A stretch of DNA of 64,000 nucleotides from Roseomonas sp. AR75. Lineage in GTDB: Bacteria; Pseudomonadota; Alphaproteobacteria; Acetobacterales; Acetobacteraceae. A program made the translations under genes and the position numbers. The stretch is taken from the NCBI RefSeq assembly GCF_005222815.1, contig NZ_STGB01000002.1, forward strand, positions 682,001-746,000, in the 5' to 3' direction. The notes under the pieces were generated by a model. That model was not told the origin of the DNA and searched no databases. It was given only the letters and a program-made list of their open reading frames with translations. How positions within the stretch are numbered: the first letter of the stretch is position 1; each line of letters begins with the position of its first letter. Shown piece by piece: positions 7,305-15,650 of this stretch.

Positions 7305-9665
7305 CTACGCCTTCGCGCCCTGGATCGCCGCCCACACCCGCTCCGGCGTCGCCGGCATGTCGATATGCGTCACGCCGAGCGGCTTCAGCGCATCCACCAC
7401 CGCGTTCATCACCGCCGGCAGCGAGCCCGCGCAACCCGCCTCGCCGCAGCCCTTCGCGCCGAGCGGATTGGTCTTGCAGGGAATGGAGTGGCTTTCCGTC
7501 GTTATGGAAGGCAGGTCGCCCGCGCGCGGCAGCGCGTAGTCCATGTAGCTGCCGGAGACGAGCTGCCCGTCCTCGCTGAACACCACGTGCTCCAGCAGCG
7601 CCTGGCCGACACCCTGCGCGATGCCGCCATGCGCCTGCCCCGCCACCAGCAGCGGGTTCACCTGCACGCCGAAATCGTTCACCGCGAGATAGCGGTCGAT
7701 CCGCACCACGCCCGTCTCGGGGTCCACCTCGACCTCGCAGACATGGCACCCGTTCGGATAGGCCATCGGCGCCTGGTCGAAGACATGCGTCACGTCCAGG
7801 TTTTCGGGCACGCCCTCCGGCTTCTGCGGCGTGGCGCGCAGCTTTGCGGCGAGTTCCATGATGCCGATGGCGCGGTCGGTGCCGGCGATGGTGAAGCGCC
7901 CGCTGGCCTCAGGCCCGGCATGCGCCTCGAACTCGATGTCGGACACGGCGGCTTCCAGCGCCCAGGCGGCGGCGGCCTTGCCCTTCTCGATCACCTTCTC
8001 GCTGGCTTCGGCGATCGCGGCGCCGGAGGCCATGATGGATTTCGACCCGCCGGTGCCGCCGCCGGCGATCAGCTCGTCCGAATCGCCCTGCAGCAGCCGC
8101 ACCTGCGCGAAGGGCACGCCGAGCGACTGGTGCAGCACCTGCGCGAAGGCGCTCCAATGGCCCTGCCCGTAGTCGAGCGTGCCGGTGATGATGGTGACGG
8201 TGCCGTCCATCTCGAAGCGGATGCCGCCCTGCTCCTTGGTGGGCGGCGCGGTGCATTCGAGGAAGTTGCCGATCCCACGCCCGCGCAGCAGCCCCTGCGC
8301 CTTGCTCGCCGCCAGCCGCGCCGGATAGCCGGCCGCGTCCGAAGCCTTCAGCGTCTCATCCAGCAATTCGGAGAAGGCGCCGCCATCGTAGACCGAGCCG
8401 GAGGCGGCGGAATACGGGAACTGGTCCGGCTTGATGTGGTTGCGCTTACGCAGCGCGACGGGGTCCTTGCCCATCTCCAGCGCGGCCTGCTCGATCAGCC
8501 GCTCCATGAAGTAGTTGCCCTCGGGGCGGCCGGCGCCGCGATAGGCGCTGATCGGGGTCGTGTTGGTCAGCACGCATTTCGTGCGCACCTCGATCGCCGG
8601 CGTCGCATAGTTGGACTGCACGTTCTTGAAGAAATTGCCCGTGCCCATCAGCGGCGACACCGCGCTAAGCCAGGCGCCCATGTTGGCGTAGCTGGTGAGG
8701 CGCACCGCGAGGAACTTCCCGTCCGCATCGAGGGCGAGTTCCGCCTCCACCTCGTGGTCGCGGCCATGTGCGTCGGACAGGAACGACCCGGTGCGCTCAT
8801 CCGTCCACTTCACCGGGCGGCCGAGCTGCTTCGCGGCATGCAGCAGGCAGGGATACTCGGGATAGAGGCCCGCCTTCATGCCGAAGCTGCCGCCGACATT
8901 GCCGGTGAGCACGCGCATCTGCTTCGTGTCCACGCCCATCTGCCCGGCAAGCTGCGCGCGCAGCCCGAACACGCCCTGGGAGCCGACGCGCAGCACGTAG
9001 CGTCCATCCTCGACCGTGCCGATGGCGCTGCGCGGCTCCATGGCCGCCACCACGATCCGGTTGTTGCGGATGGAGAGCTTCGTGACATGGGCGGCCTTGC
9101 CGAAGGCCTCCGCCACCTTCGCCGGATCGCCGCCGACGAAGTCCAGCACCACGTTGTTCGGATGATCGTCGTAAAGCTGCGGCGCGCCGGGCGCGGCGGC
9201 GGCGGACGCCTCGGTGACGGCGTCGAGCGGCTCGATGTCGAGTTCCACCGCCTCGGCCGCGTCCTTCGCCTGCGCCTTGGTCTCGGCGACGACGAAGGCC
9301 ACGGGATCGCCGACATGGCGCACCTTGTCGGTGGCCAGGGGCTGGCGCTTGGTGGAGTTCAGCGGCGAGCCATCCGCGTTCTTGAGCGGCATGGCGCAGA
9401 CCATCGGGCCGAATTGCGGCAGGTCCGCCCCGGTCCAGACGCCAAGCACGCCCGGCATCGCCTTCGCGGCTTCGGTGCCGATGCCACGGATCACGCCGTG
9501 GCCATAAGGGCTGCGCACCATCACGCACCACACCTGTCCGGGCAGCGCGATGTCGTCGGTGTAGCGTCCGCGGCCGGTCAGCAGCGTCGGATCCTCGGCG
9601 CGGGGCACCGGCTGGCCGATGCCGAATTTCAGGCGCGAGGGATCGAAGGCGAGGGTGTCGGGCAT
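7305..9665 (-). CDS. Xanthine dehydrogenase family molybdopterin-binding subunit (CoxL-like, form II)
   Basis: A 786-residue large subunit of a molybdenum hydroxylase (aldehyde/xanthine/CO dehydrogenase family). GGSFGMK lies near residue 262, the active-site loop is AYRGAGRPE near 375, and the C-terminal catalytic glutamate is in GAKGCGEAGC near 741. AYRGAGR marks form II enzymes; true CO dehydrogenase has AYRCSFR. The enzyme normally needs a FAD subunit and a 2Fe-2S subunit, and neither gene is adjacent. I start at ATG 9663-9665; a longer frame adds a tail translated from an inverted repeat. The purine-rich stretch that serves as ribosome-binding site is part of that repeat. Substrate is unknown. 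Confidence 0.9.
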   Translation of the reverse strand: MPDTLAFDPSRLKFGIGQPVPRAEDPTLLTGRGRYTDDIALPGQVWCVMVRSPYGHGVIRGIGTEAAKAMPGVLGVWTGADLPQFGPMVCAMPLKNADGSPLNSTKRQPLATDKVRHVGDPVAFVVAETKAQAKDAAEAVELDIEPLDAVTEASAAAAPGAPQLYDDHPNNVVLDFVGGDPAKVAEAFGKAAHVTKLSIRNNRIVVAAMEPRSAIGTVEDGRYVLRVGSQGVFGLRAQLAGQMGVDTKQMRVLTGNVGGSFGMKAGLYPEYPCLLHAAKQLGRPVKWTDERTGSFLSDAHGRDHEVEAELALDADGKFLAVRLTSYANMGAWLSAVSPLMGTGNFFKNVQSNYATPAIEVRTKCVLTNTTPISAYRGAGRPEGNYFMERLIEQAALEMGKDPVALRKRNHIKPDQFPYSAASGSVYDGGAFSELLDETLKASDAAGYPARLAASKAQGLLRGRGIGNFLECTAPPTKEQGGIRFEMDGTVTIITGTLDYGQGHWSAFAQVLHQSLGVPFAQVRLLQGDSDELIAGGGTGGSKSIMASGAAIAEASEKVIEKGKAAAAWALEAAVSDIEFEAHAGPEASGRFTIAGTDRAIGIMELAAKLRATPQKPEGVPENLDVTHVFDQAPMAYPNGCHVCEVEVDPETGVVRIDRYLAVNDFGVQVNPLLVAGQAHGGIAQGVGQALLEHVVFSEDGQLVSGSYMDYALPRAGDLPSITTESHSIPCKTNPLGAKGCGEAGCAGSLPAVMNAVVDALKPLGVTHIDMPATPERVWAAIQGAKA

Positions 9666-9670
9666 TCTTC

Positions 9671-9714
9671 TCTCCCCCTCCCCCATTCGAGAGGGAGGGC
9701 CGGGATGGGGGCGG
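9671..9714. repeat. GC-rich inverted repeat (REP-like) at the molybdopterin subunit start
   Basis: CCCTCCC (9676-9682) pairs with GGGAGGG (9693-9699), followed by CCGGGATGGGGG. The left arm and its flank, read on the minus strand, supply the purine-rich leader just before the ATG at 9665. It is the same style of element as at 7.27, 11.20, 47.20, 50.00 and 50.09 kb. Confidence 0.6.
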
Positions 9715-9744
9715 AGACCCCTCGGGAAGGGGCTGGGATCGCCC

Positions 9745-10749
9745 CTAGCGTAATCCCTCATCCCCGTTTGCCAACCACCCCGCATAGTCGGCCATGGCCG
9801 CCTCGGGCGCATGGCGTGGCCGCCAGCCGAAATCGGCCGCCCGCGCAATCCGCATCACGCCGCGCGGCCGGCTTTCGTTCCAGGCGATGGTCGGGGCCTC
9901 GCCGGGCTGCGCGTGGCGCCAGCGGAAGCCGGGGAAGCGCCGCGCCAGCACATCGAGGCAGGCGGCGTAGTGCGGCGCCCAGTCGAGGCCAGAGGCCAGG
10001 TTCACCACCCGGTACGGCGGCGCCGGCGCATCCAGCAGGGCGAGCAGGCCCTCGGCCAGGTCGCGCACATAGATCCAGTCATAGGCCGGCAGCGGCGCCG
10101 GCGGCAGCACCACCGCCTCGCCGCGCCGCGCTGCCTGCGCGATCGCCAGGTGCAGGCTCAGCGTGTCGCGCAGTCCGGTGTCGCGCTCCCACGGGCCGAA
10201 GGTGGCGCCGATGCGCGCGGCCACGGCATCCAGGCCCCAGAGCGAGGCCAGCCGGAGACCGGCGCGCTCCACGGCGTATTTCGTCACGCCATACAGGCTG
10301 ATCGGCACAGGCGGCGTGGCGGCCTCGTCCAGCTCGGCGAAGGCGTAGGCGCTTTCGCCATAGACCGCGGCGGAGGATGGCAGCACCACGCGGCGCACCG
10401 TGCCCGCATCGCGCGCGGCCTGCAGCGTGGCGACCATGCCCTTCAGGTTCACGTCGAGCACGAATTGCGGGTCCGCCGCTTCCCGCTGCGGGCCGGCGGT
10501 AACGGCGGCGAAGGGCAGCACCGCGCCGATGCGCCGGCCGGCGAAGACCGCGGCCAGCGCGTCCGCGTCGCGCACATCGCCCTGCAGCACCTCCAGCCGG
10601 CCGGGAAGCTTCGCGAAGATGGCAGGCGCGGGATCGGGCAGCACGGCTTCCTGGCCGAAGACCACGACATGCGCGCCTCGGGCGAGCAGCGCCTGCGTGA
10701 CGTTCAGGCCGACGAAGCCGGCGCCGCCGGTGACGAGGATCGCATCCAT
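9745..10749 (-). CDS. NAD-dependent epimerase/dehydratase family protein
   Basis: A 334-residue extended SDR. The N-terminus MDAILVTGGAGFVGLN has the GxxGxxG cofactor loop, LQGDVRDADAL is the adenine-pocket Asp region, and YGVTKYA gives the catalytic Tyr and Lys. The substrate-binding part includes GPWERDTGLRDTLS and YDWIYVRDLAEG, typical of sugar-nucleotide epimerases and of D-erythronate/denD-type dehydrogenases. It is divergent from the flavoprotein gene with a 42-nt gap. The longer upstream frame reads antisense into that neighbour and is not used. Substrate is not predictable from sequence. Confidence 0.88.
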   Translation of the reverse strand: MDAILVTGGAGFVGLNVTQALLARGAHVVVFGQEAVLPDPAPAIFAKLPGRLEVLQGDVRDADALAAVFAGRRIGAVLPFAAVTAGPQREAADPQFVLDVNLKGMVATLQAARDAGTVRRVVLPSSAAVYGESAYAFAELDEAATPPVPISLYGVTKYAVERAGLRLASLWGLDAVAARIGATFGPWERDTGLRDTLSLHLAIAQAARRGEAVVLPPAPLPAYDWIYVRDLAEGLLALLDAPAPPYRVVNLASGLDWAPHYAACLDVLARRFPGFRWRHAQPGEAPTIAWNESRPRGVMRIARAADFGWRPRHAPEAAMADYAGWLANGDEGLR

Positions 10750-10791
10750 GCCGTCTGGATATCGCGGCCCGGCGGGCGCAGAAAGCCGCCC

Positions 10792-12015
10792 ATGTCGCGC
10801 ATCGCCATCATCGGCGCCGGCCCCGCGGGGCTGATCGCCGCCGAGATCCTGGGGCGTGCCGGCCACGCCGTCACCGTCTTCGATTCGATGCCATCGGTCG
10901 GCCGGAAATTCCTGATGGCGGGGCGGGGCGGGCTGAACCTGACGCATTCCGAGCCGTTGGACGCCGTCCTCGCGCGCTACCGGCCCGCCGCGCCGCTGCT
11001 GCTGGAGGCGGTGCGCGCCTTCCCGCCCGCCGCGCTGATCGCCTGGTGCGAGGGGCTGGGTATCGAGACCTTCGTCGGGTCCTCGGGGCGGGTCTTCCCA
11101 AAGAGCCTGAAGGCCTCGCCGCTGTTGCGCGCCTGGCTGGCGCGGCTGGGCGCGCTCGGCGTGACGATCCGCACGCGGCATCGGCTGGTGGCGCTCTCAT
11201 CCCCCTCCCCCGTTCACGGGGGAGGGTCGGGGTGGGGGCCGCGCGCCCTCACCTTCGCAACACCCGACAAACAGGTGACGCACGAAGCCGACGCCGTGCT
11301 GCTCGCCTGCGGCGGCGCCTCCTGGCCGCGCCTCGGATCGGATGGCGGCTGGACCGCGCTGCTGCCGGATGTCGCAATCACGCCCTTCGCGCCATCCAAT
11401 GCCGGCATCGTGATCCCATGGTCGCCGAAGCTCGCGCCGCTGTTCGGCACGCCGCTGAAGCGCATCGCGATCACCCACGCGGGCACGACCGTGCGCGGCG
11501 AGGCGATGCTCACCGCGGGCGGCCTGGAAGGCGGCGCGGTCTATGCACTCTCGGCGCCGATCCGCGAGGCGATCGCGCGCGACGGCGCGGCGCATCTGAC
11601 GCTCGACCTGCGCCCCGACATGGCGCCGGACCAGGTGCGCGCGAAACTCGCGCAGCGCGGGCGCGGCGAGACGGTGAGCACCGCGCTGCGCAAGGCGCTG
11701 ACGCTGGCGCCCGTCGCCATCGCGCTGGTGCAGGAGGCTCGCCATGCCGGCGCGGGCGGGGACCTGGCCACGCTGGTAAAGGCGCTGCCGCTGACCACAC
11801 GCGGCATGGCGGGGCTCGGGCGCGCGATCTCCTCGGCCGGCGGGATCGCGTGGCCCGAGCTGGACGAGCGCTTCATGCTGCGCCGCCACCCCGGCCTCTT
11901 CGCCGCCGGCGAGATGCTGGACTGGGAAGCGCCGACCGGCGGCTATCTGCTGCAGGCCTGCTTCGCCACCGGCATCGCGGCGGCGAAAGGCATGCTGGAC
12001 GGCCTGCGCGCCTGA
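10792..12015 (+). CDS. NAD(P)/FAD-dependent oxidoreductase, HI0933/BaiN-like (TIGR03862-type flavoprotein)
   Basis: A 407-residue flavoprotein. The N-terminal FAD loop is MSRIAIIGAGPAGLIAAE, followed by GRKFLMAGRGGLNLTHSE, the signature of the HI0933/YhiN family, and GRVFPKSLKASPLLRAW. The C-terminus has AGEMLDWEAPTGGYLLQACFATG, the second FAD-binding element. Around residues 136-148 the frame contains LSSPSPVHGGGSGWGP, which is translated from a REP-like inverted repeat inserted without breaking the frame. The reaction is unknown; the family includes bile-acid-type reductases. Divergent from the epimerase gene and 16 nt before the convergent M28 gene. Confidence 0.9.
   Translation: MSRIAIIGAGPAGLIAAEILGRAGHAVTVFDSMPSVGRKFLMAGRGGLNLTHSEPLDAVLARYRPAAPLLLEAVRAFPPAALIAWCEGLGIETFVGSSGRVFPKSLKASPLLRAWLARLGALGVTIRTRHRLVALSSPSPVHGGGSGWGPRALTFATPDKQVTHEADAVLLACGGASWPRLGSDGGWTALLPDVAITPFAPSNAGIVIPWSPKLAPLFGTPLKRIAITHAGTTVRGEAMLTAGGLEGGAVYALSAPIREAIARDGAAHLTLDLRPDMAPDQVRAKLAQRGRGETVSTALRKALTLAPVAIALVQEARHAGAGGDLATLVKALPLTTRGMAGLGRAISSAGGIAWPELDERFMLRRHPGLFAAGEMLDWEAPTGGYLLQACFATGIAAAKGMLDGLRA
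11201..11240. repeat. REP-like inverted repeat inside a coding sequence
   Basis: Perfect 10-bp stem CCCTCCCCCG (11203-11212) and CGGGGGAGGG (11217-11226) with loop TTCA, followed by TCGGGGTGGGGGC. The flank GGxCGGGGTGGGGG also follows the copy at 9.69 kb in the form CCGGGATGGGGG. It is translated in frame within the flavoprotein gene. Confidence 0.75.
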
Positions 12016-12031
12016 GCGCGCTGCCATCGCC

Positions 12032-13747
12032 TCATCCGATTGCGCGGATCGCCTCGCGCAGCGCCGCAACGTAGCGGTTCTGGTTGCGCATCAGCTGCGT
12101 CTTCGTGAAGCCGAGCATCGGGCCCGTGGCGCGCGGCAACTCCGCCGCGACCGCGAGGCCCGGGAGCGGCGGCGCGGTGAAGGCGGGATCGTGGGCGAAG
12201 CGCGGCGTGCGGGTGAAGTTGATCGGCACGAGGATGCGCGCCAAGCGCTTCGAGACATCATTGGCCTGCGCCGCGGGAAGACTGCCGAGCTTCGCCACCG
12301 CGGCGCGGAACGCCGTGGTGGCCTGCTTCGCCGGGGACAGGTCCGCATGGTCGCCGGCCGCTGCCGCATAGCGCTCCACGGTCGCGGCGAATTCGTCGGC
12401 GGTCGCCACCCAGTCGAAGGGCAGCCTGTCCGCATTCGCCACCCGCAGCACCGAGAGCATGTAGATGCGGATGTCGCGCAGCAGGTTGTCCTTGTCCGCG
12501 ATCTCCAGCTGGTCGTTCTCGGTATGCCAGGCGATGTTCCCGCCGCAGCCGGAGACGTCGTAGTAGTTCTTCTCCTTGCGCAGGTCGTCGGCCATGGTCG
12601 AGCTCAGCATGTAGAAGCTGGTGATGCCGATGTTGTTGAAGCTGTAGTCGCCGGCCTGGTTGGGGCGCTTGGTCTTGAATACGGCGTCCGGCACGATGTC
12701 CTTGATCGCGCCTTCCACCAGCTTCGCCGTCTCGCTCATCGTCGTGGTGGCGTGGAAGCTGTTGGCCCAGCGGCAGCCGGGGCTGTCGCAGTTCACGGAG
12801 AGCACGCAGTTCTCGTCCAGGTCGAGTGCGAAGGCATCGGCGAACCAGGTGCTGCCGGCATAGCGGCCGGTGGAATGGCCGGGCCACCAGGCGATGCGCA
12901 CGCCGCGCTTGAGCCTGTCGCGCTGCGCCCACAGCACGCGCGCGATCTCCAGCATGGTCGCGTCGCCGGTGGCATTGTCGCCGACGCCGACATCCCAGGA
13001 ATCGTAGTGGCCGTGCAGCAGCACGAACTCCTTCTCCGCGCCGGGAATGTCCACCACGGGGATCTTCTGCGGGAAGAAGCCTTCCAGCATCTCCGTGCGG
13101 ATCGTGGCGCTGCCGCCCTGCTGCGCCAGCGCCATCAGCGCCTCGCCGGTCTGCTTGTTGACGGCGATGACAGGGATCTTCGGCTTGCGGCCGATATCGT
13201 CGAGGTCCGGCGTGCCCCAGATGGTGGTGCAGGTGCCCCAGTGGATGTCCACGCCGGGATTGCAGGCGATCAGCCCGACCGCGCCCCATTCCTCGACAAG
13301 TGACGTCAGCGCCGGATTGCCGAAGCCCTCCGTGATGAAGATCTTCCCTGCGACGAGCTTGCGGATCTCCTCCTCCGAGGCGATGCGGCCGCCGAACAGC
13401 TCCTGCACGTCGCGCGAATAGGAGCGCAGCGCCTTCAGGTTCGCGGGCACATAGACCAGCGGCGCGGTCCGGCCGGCGGGGATGGAGACGGACATCGAGG
13501 GCGGCTTGGCGCGATGCGTCTGCCCGCCCGCCTCGACCGAGGCGGAGAGCGGGATGGACAGGTAGATCTCGGGCTCGTGCATCGTGACCGGCACGCCGTG
13601 GCGCTGCAGCCGCTCGGCGATGGCGTCGGCGCCCTTGTTCACGTCCTCCGGCCGCCAGCGCGGCATGCGGGAGAACTGCTCGACGAGGTCCCAGGGCGCA
13701 TCGAGCGTCGCGGCATCGAGGAAGCGGCGTTCGGCATCGGTGATCAC
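12032..13747 (-). CDS. M28 family peptidase homologue with PA domain, catalytic Glu pair replaced
   Basis: About 571 residues with an M28 aminopeptidase-like fold interrupted by a protease-associated domain (roughly residues 90-200). Metal-ligand motifs GHYDSWDVGVGDNATGD (about 246), VNCDSPG (about 310) and AWHTENDQ (about 407) are present. The usual WxxEExGLxGS motif, which provides the catalytic base and a zinc ligand, is instead WWPGHSTGRYAGSTW with no Glu. I choose GTG 13745-13747 because GGGAGA lies about 8 nt upstream; a GTG 15 nt further upstream is possible. It is divergent from a peptide ABC operon, suggesting a role in peptide use, but its catalytic mechanism is uncertain. Confidence 0.85.
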   Translation of the reverse strand: MITDAERRFLDAATLDAPWDLVEQFSRMPRWRPEDVNKGADAIAERLQRHGVPVTMHEPEIYLSIPLSASVEAGGQTHRAKPPSMSVSIPAGRTAPLVYVPANLKALRSYSRDVQELFGGRIASEEEIRKLVAGKIFITEGFGNPALTSLVEEWGAVGLIACNPGVDIHWGTCTTIWGTPDLDDIGRKPKIPVIAVNKQTGEALMALAQQGGSATIRTEMLEGFFPQKIPVVDIPGAEKEFVLLHGHYDSWDVGVGDNATGDATMLEIARVLWAQRDRLKRGVRIAWWPGHSTGRYAGSTWFADAFALDLDENCVLSVNCDSPGCRWANSFHATTTMSETAKLVEGAIKDIVPDAVFKTKRPNQAGDYSFNNIGITSFYMLSSTMADDLRKEKNYYDVSGCGGNIAWHTENDQLEIADKDNLLRDIRIYMLSVLRVANADRLPFDWVATADEFAATVERYAAAAGDHADLSPAKQATTAFRAAVAKLGSLPAAQANDVSKRLARILVPINFTRTPRFAHDPAFTAPPLPGLAVAAELPRATGPMLGFTKTQLMRNQNRYVAALREAIRAIG

Positions 13748-13951
13748 GGCAGGGTCTCCCACGGGACGGTGGCGGCGCCGCTACGCTGTCACTCGACCGT
13801 CGGTACGAAAAGAGGGGGAATCGCGTCGGCGGGCGAAGACATGCGGTTGCATTTGTCGAAAGCTGCGCCAAACTGCCCCGCAGGGAGAGCGATCGGCCGA
13901 GGCCGGCGCGGCGCAGCACTGGCCATGCGATCGGGAGCGAGGAGCAGGACG
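13748..13951. promoter_or_regulatory. Divergent promoter region, M28 homologue versus ABC operon 1
   Basis: About 200 nt between two outward-facing starts, including a modestly AT-richer part near 13795-13880. It should hold the promoters of both units. No clear -35/-10 pair or operator palindrome could be defined by eye. The GGAG at 13941-13944 is the ribosome-binding site of the binding-protein gene. Confidence 0.35.
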
Positions 13952-15631
13952 ATGCATCGTCGTGACGTGTTGAAGGCTGGCGTTGCGTCGCTGGCACTGG
14001 CCGGCGGCGTCGGACCAGGCACCGCCTGGGGACAGCAGGCGGGGGATGCGATCCGCAAGCTGGTGATCCTCAGCCGGCCGCAGTCGAACAACCCGCAGGC
14101 CTACCAGGCCGCCGAGATCATCGCGCAGGAATGGCGCAAGCTGGGGCTGGAGGTGGAGATCCGTCCCCTGCCACGTCAGCAGCAGTCGGAGGTGGTGTGG
14201 AACCGCCGCCAGGAATGGGACATGACCATGTGGCAGATGGTCGGCCGTCCCGAGCGCAGCGATCCGGATGAGCTGGTCTACAACCTGTTCCATTCTTCCA
14301 CCGCGCCGACCGGCTTCAACTTCGTCGGCTGGGTCGATTCGGACTATGACCGCTTGGCCGAGGCGCAGCGCGTGGAGACGAATCCCGACCGTCGCCGCGA
14401 GATCATTCGCGCCGCGCAGGAACGGGTGAATGGCGCGCAGCCCTACCTGTTCCTGGTCCATCCGAAGCAGGTGCACGCCTTCAACCGCGCCCAGCTGCGC
14501 GAAGGCACGCTGGTGAATCAGGCGGGACTGGGCCTGCGCAACTTCTGGACCTATGTCGGCGTGGAGCCGCTCGGCAACCGCCGCGACATGGTGCTGAACG
14601 CATCGGAGCCGGTGCAGGCGATCCATCCGCTGTGGATCAGCGGCGCCACGGATTCCTGGGTGACAGAGCTGGTGTGGGACCGGATCATGCGCATCGGGCC
14701 GGACGGCCTGCCGCGCCCCTGGGCGGCCGAGACGGTGACGCAGGTGGATCCCACCACCATCGATATCACCATCCGCCAGGGCATGAAGTTCCACGACGGC
14801 AGCCCGGTCACGGTGGACGACTGCATGTTCAGTTTCGAGGCCCCGGCGATCGGCAACGAGGTGCCGATGTACCGCCCCTTCGTGCTGAACATCGCCAAGA
14901 TCGACAAGACCGGCGAGCGTAGCTTCCGCATCACGCTGAAGCAGGCGGATGCGGGTTTCTTCACCTCCTCCCTGGCCAAGCTGAACATCATCCGCAAGGC
15001 GGAGTGGGAGCCGGTGCTGCGCGACTACCAGAACCGGCCGGAGAACATCGAGCGCTTCGTCGTGGAGCGCCCTGTCGGCTCCGGCCCCTTCAAGGTCTCG
15101 CGCGCACGCCTGTCCGAGGAGATCGTGCTGGAGCGCAACGCGGACCACTGGGCCGCGCCGAAGATCGAGCGCTGGATCCTGCGCATCGTGCAGAACGTCG
15201 AAGCCACGCTCGGCATGATGAACCGCGGCGAGCTGAACTTCCTGGCCGATTACACCGGCGACCCCGACCTCGTGAAGCAGCTGGTTTCGCGCAACCGCAA
15301 CATCGTCATGACGGAGGCGGTCGATGTCGGATTCCAGTTCCTGGGCTGGAACCATCGCCGGCCGCCCTTCAACGATCCCGCCTTCCGCCGCGCGTTGTCG
15401 GCCGCGGTGAACCGGGAACTGATGGCGGAAGCCGCCTGGAACGGCTTCGCGGAGCCGGCCAATAGCCATGTCTCGCCCGCCCTGCCCTTCTGGCACCGCG
15501 AGGGTATCGTGGACATGCTGCCCAGCGGCATCGACAAGGCAAAGGAGATGCTGCAGCAGGCCGGCTATCGCGTGGTGAATGGCCGGCTGCACTATCCCGC
15601 CGGCGTGCGCGAGCAGACGACGCCGAACTGA
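13952..15631 (+). CDS. ABC transporter substrate-binding protein, family 5 (peptide/opine type)
   Basis: A 559-residue periplasmic binding protein of the DppA/OppA group. MHRRDVLKAG followed by an Ala/Gly-rich segment ending in GTAWGQQ is a twin-arginine-type signal. The body shows the family 5 pattern: TLRQGMKFHDGSPVTVDD-like (here IRQGMKFHDGSPVTVDD), GSGPFKV and FRRALSAAVNRE. The ATG at 13952 has GGAG 8 nt upstream. It is the first gene of a five-gene operon with two permeases and two ATPases. The N-terminal 150 residues carry a second partial binding-protein-like segment (LNRRQEWD, FVGWVDSDYDRL), which may be how this subfamily is built. Confidence 0.9.
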   Translation: MHRRDVLKAGVASLALAGGVGPGTAWGQQAGDAIRKLVILSRPQSNNPQAYQAAEIIAQEWRKLGLEVEIRPLPRQQQSEVVWNRRQEWDMTMWQMVGRPERSDPDELVYNLFHSSTAPTGFNFVGWVDSDYDRLAEAQRVETNPDRRREIIRAAQERVNGAQPYLFLVHPKQVHAFNRAQLREGTLVNQAGLGLRNFWTYVGVEPLGNRRDMVLNASEPVQAIHPLWISGATDSWVTELVWDRIMRIGPDGLPRPWAAETVTQVDPTTIDITIRQGMKFHDGSPVTVDDCMFSFEAPAIGNEVPMYRPFVLNIAKIDKTGERSFRITLKQADAGFFTSSLAKLNIIRKAEWEPVLRDYQNRPENIERFVVERPVGSGPFKVSRARLSEEIVLERNADHWAAPKIERWILRIVQNVEATLGMMNRGELNFLADYTGDPDLVKQLVSRNRNIVMTEAVDVGFQFLGWNHRRPPFNDPAFRRALSAAVNRELMAEAAWNGFAEPANSHVSPALPFWHREGIVDMLPSGIDKAKEMLQQAGYRVVNGRLHYPAGVREQTTPN

Positions 15632-15650
15632 GCCGGAGCGGATTGCGCGC

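Noticed and set aside
7224..10301. 1025-codon plus-strand open frame
   Set aside because: Antisense to the molybdopterin subunit and epimerase genes; composition is low in hydrophobic residues and shows no domain.
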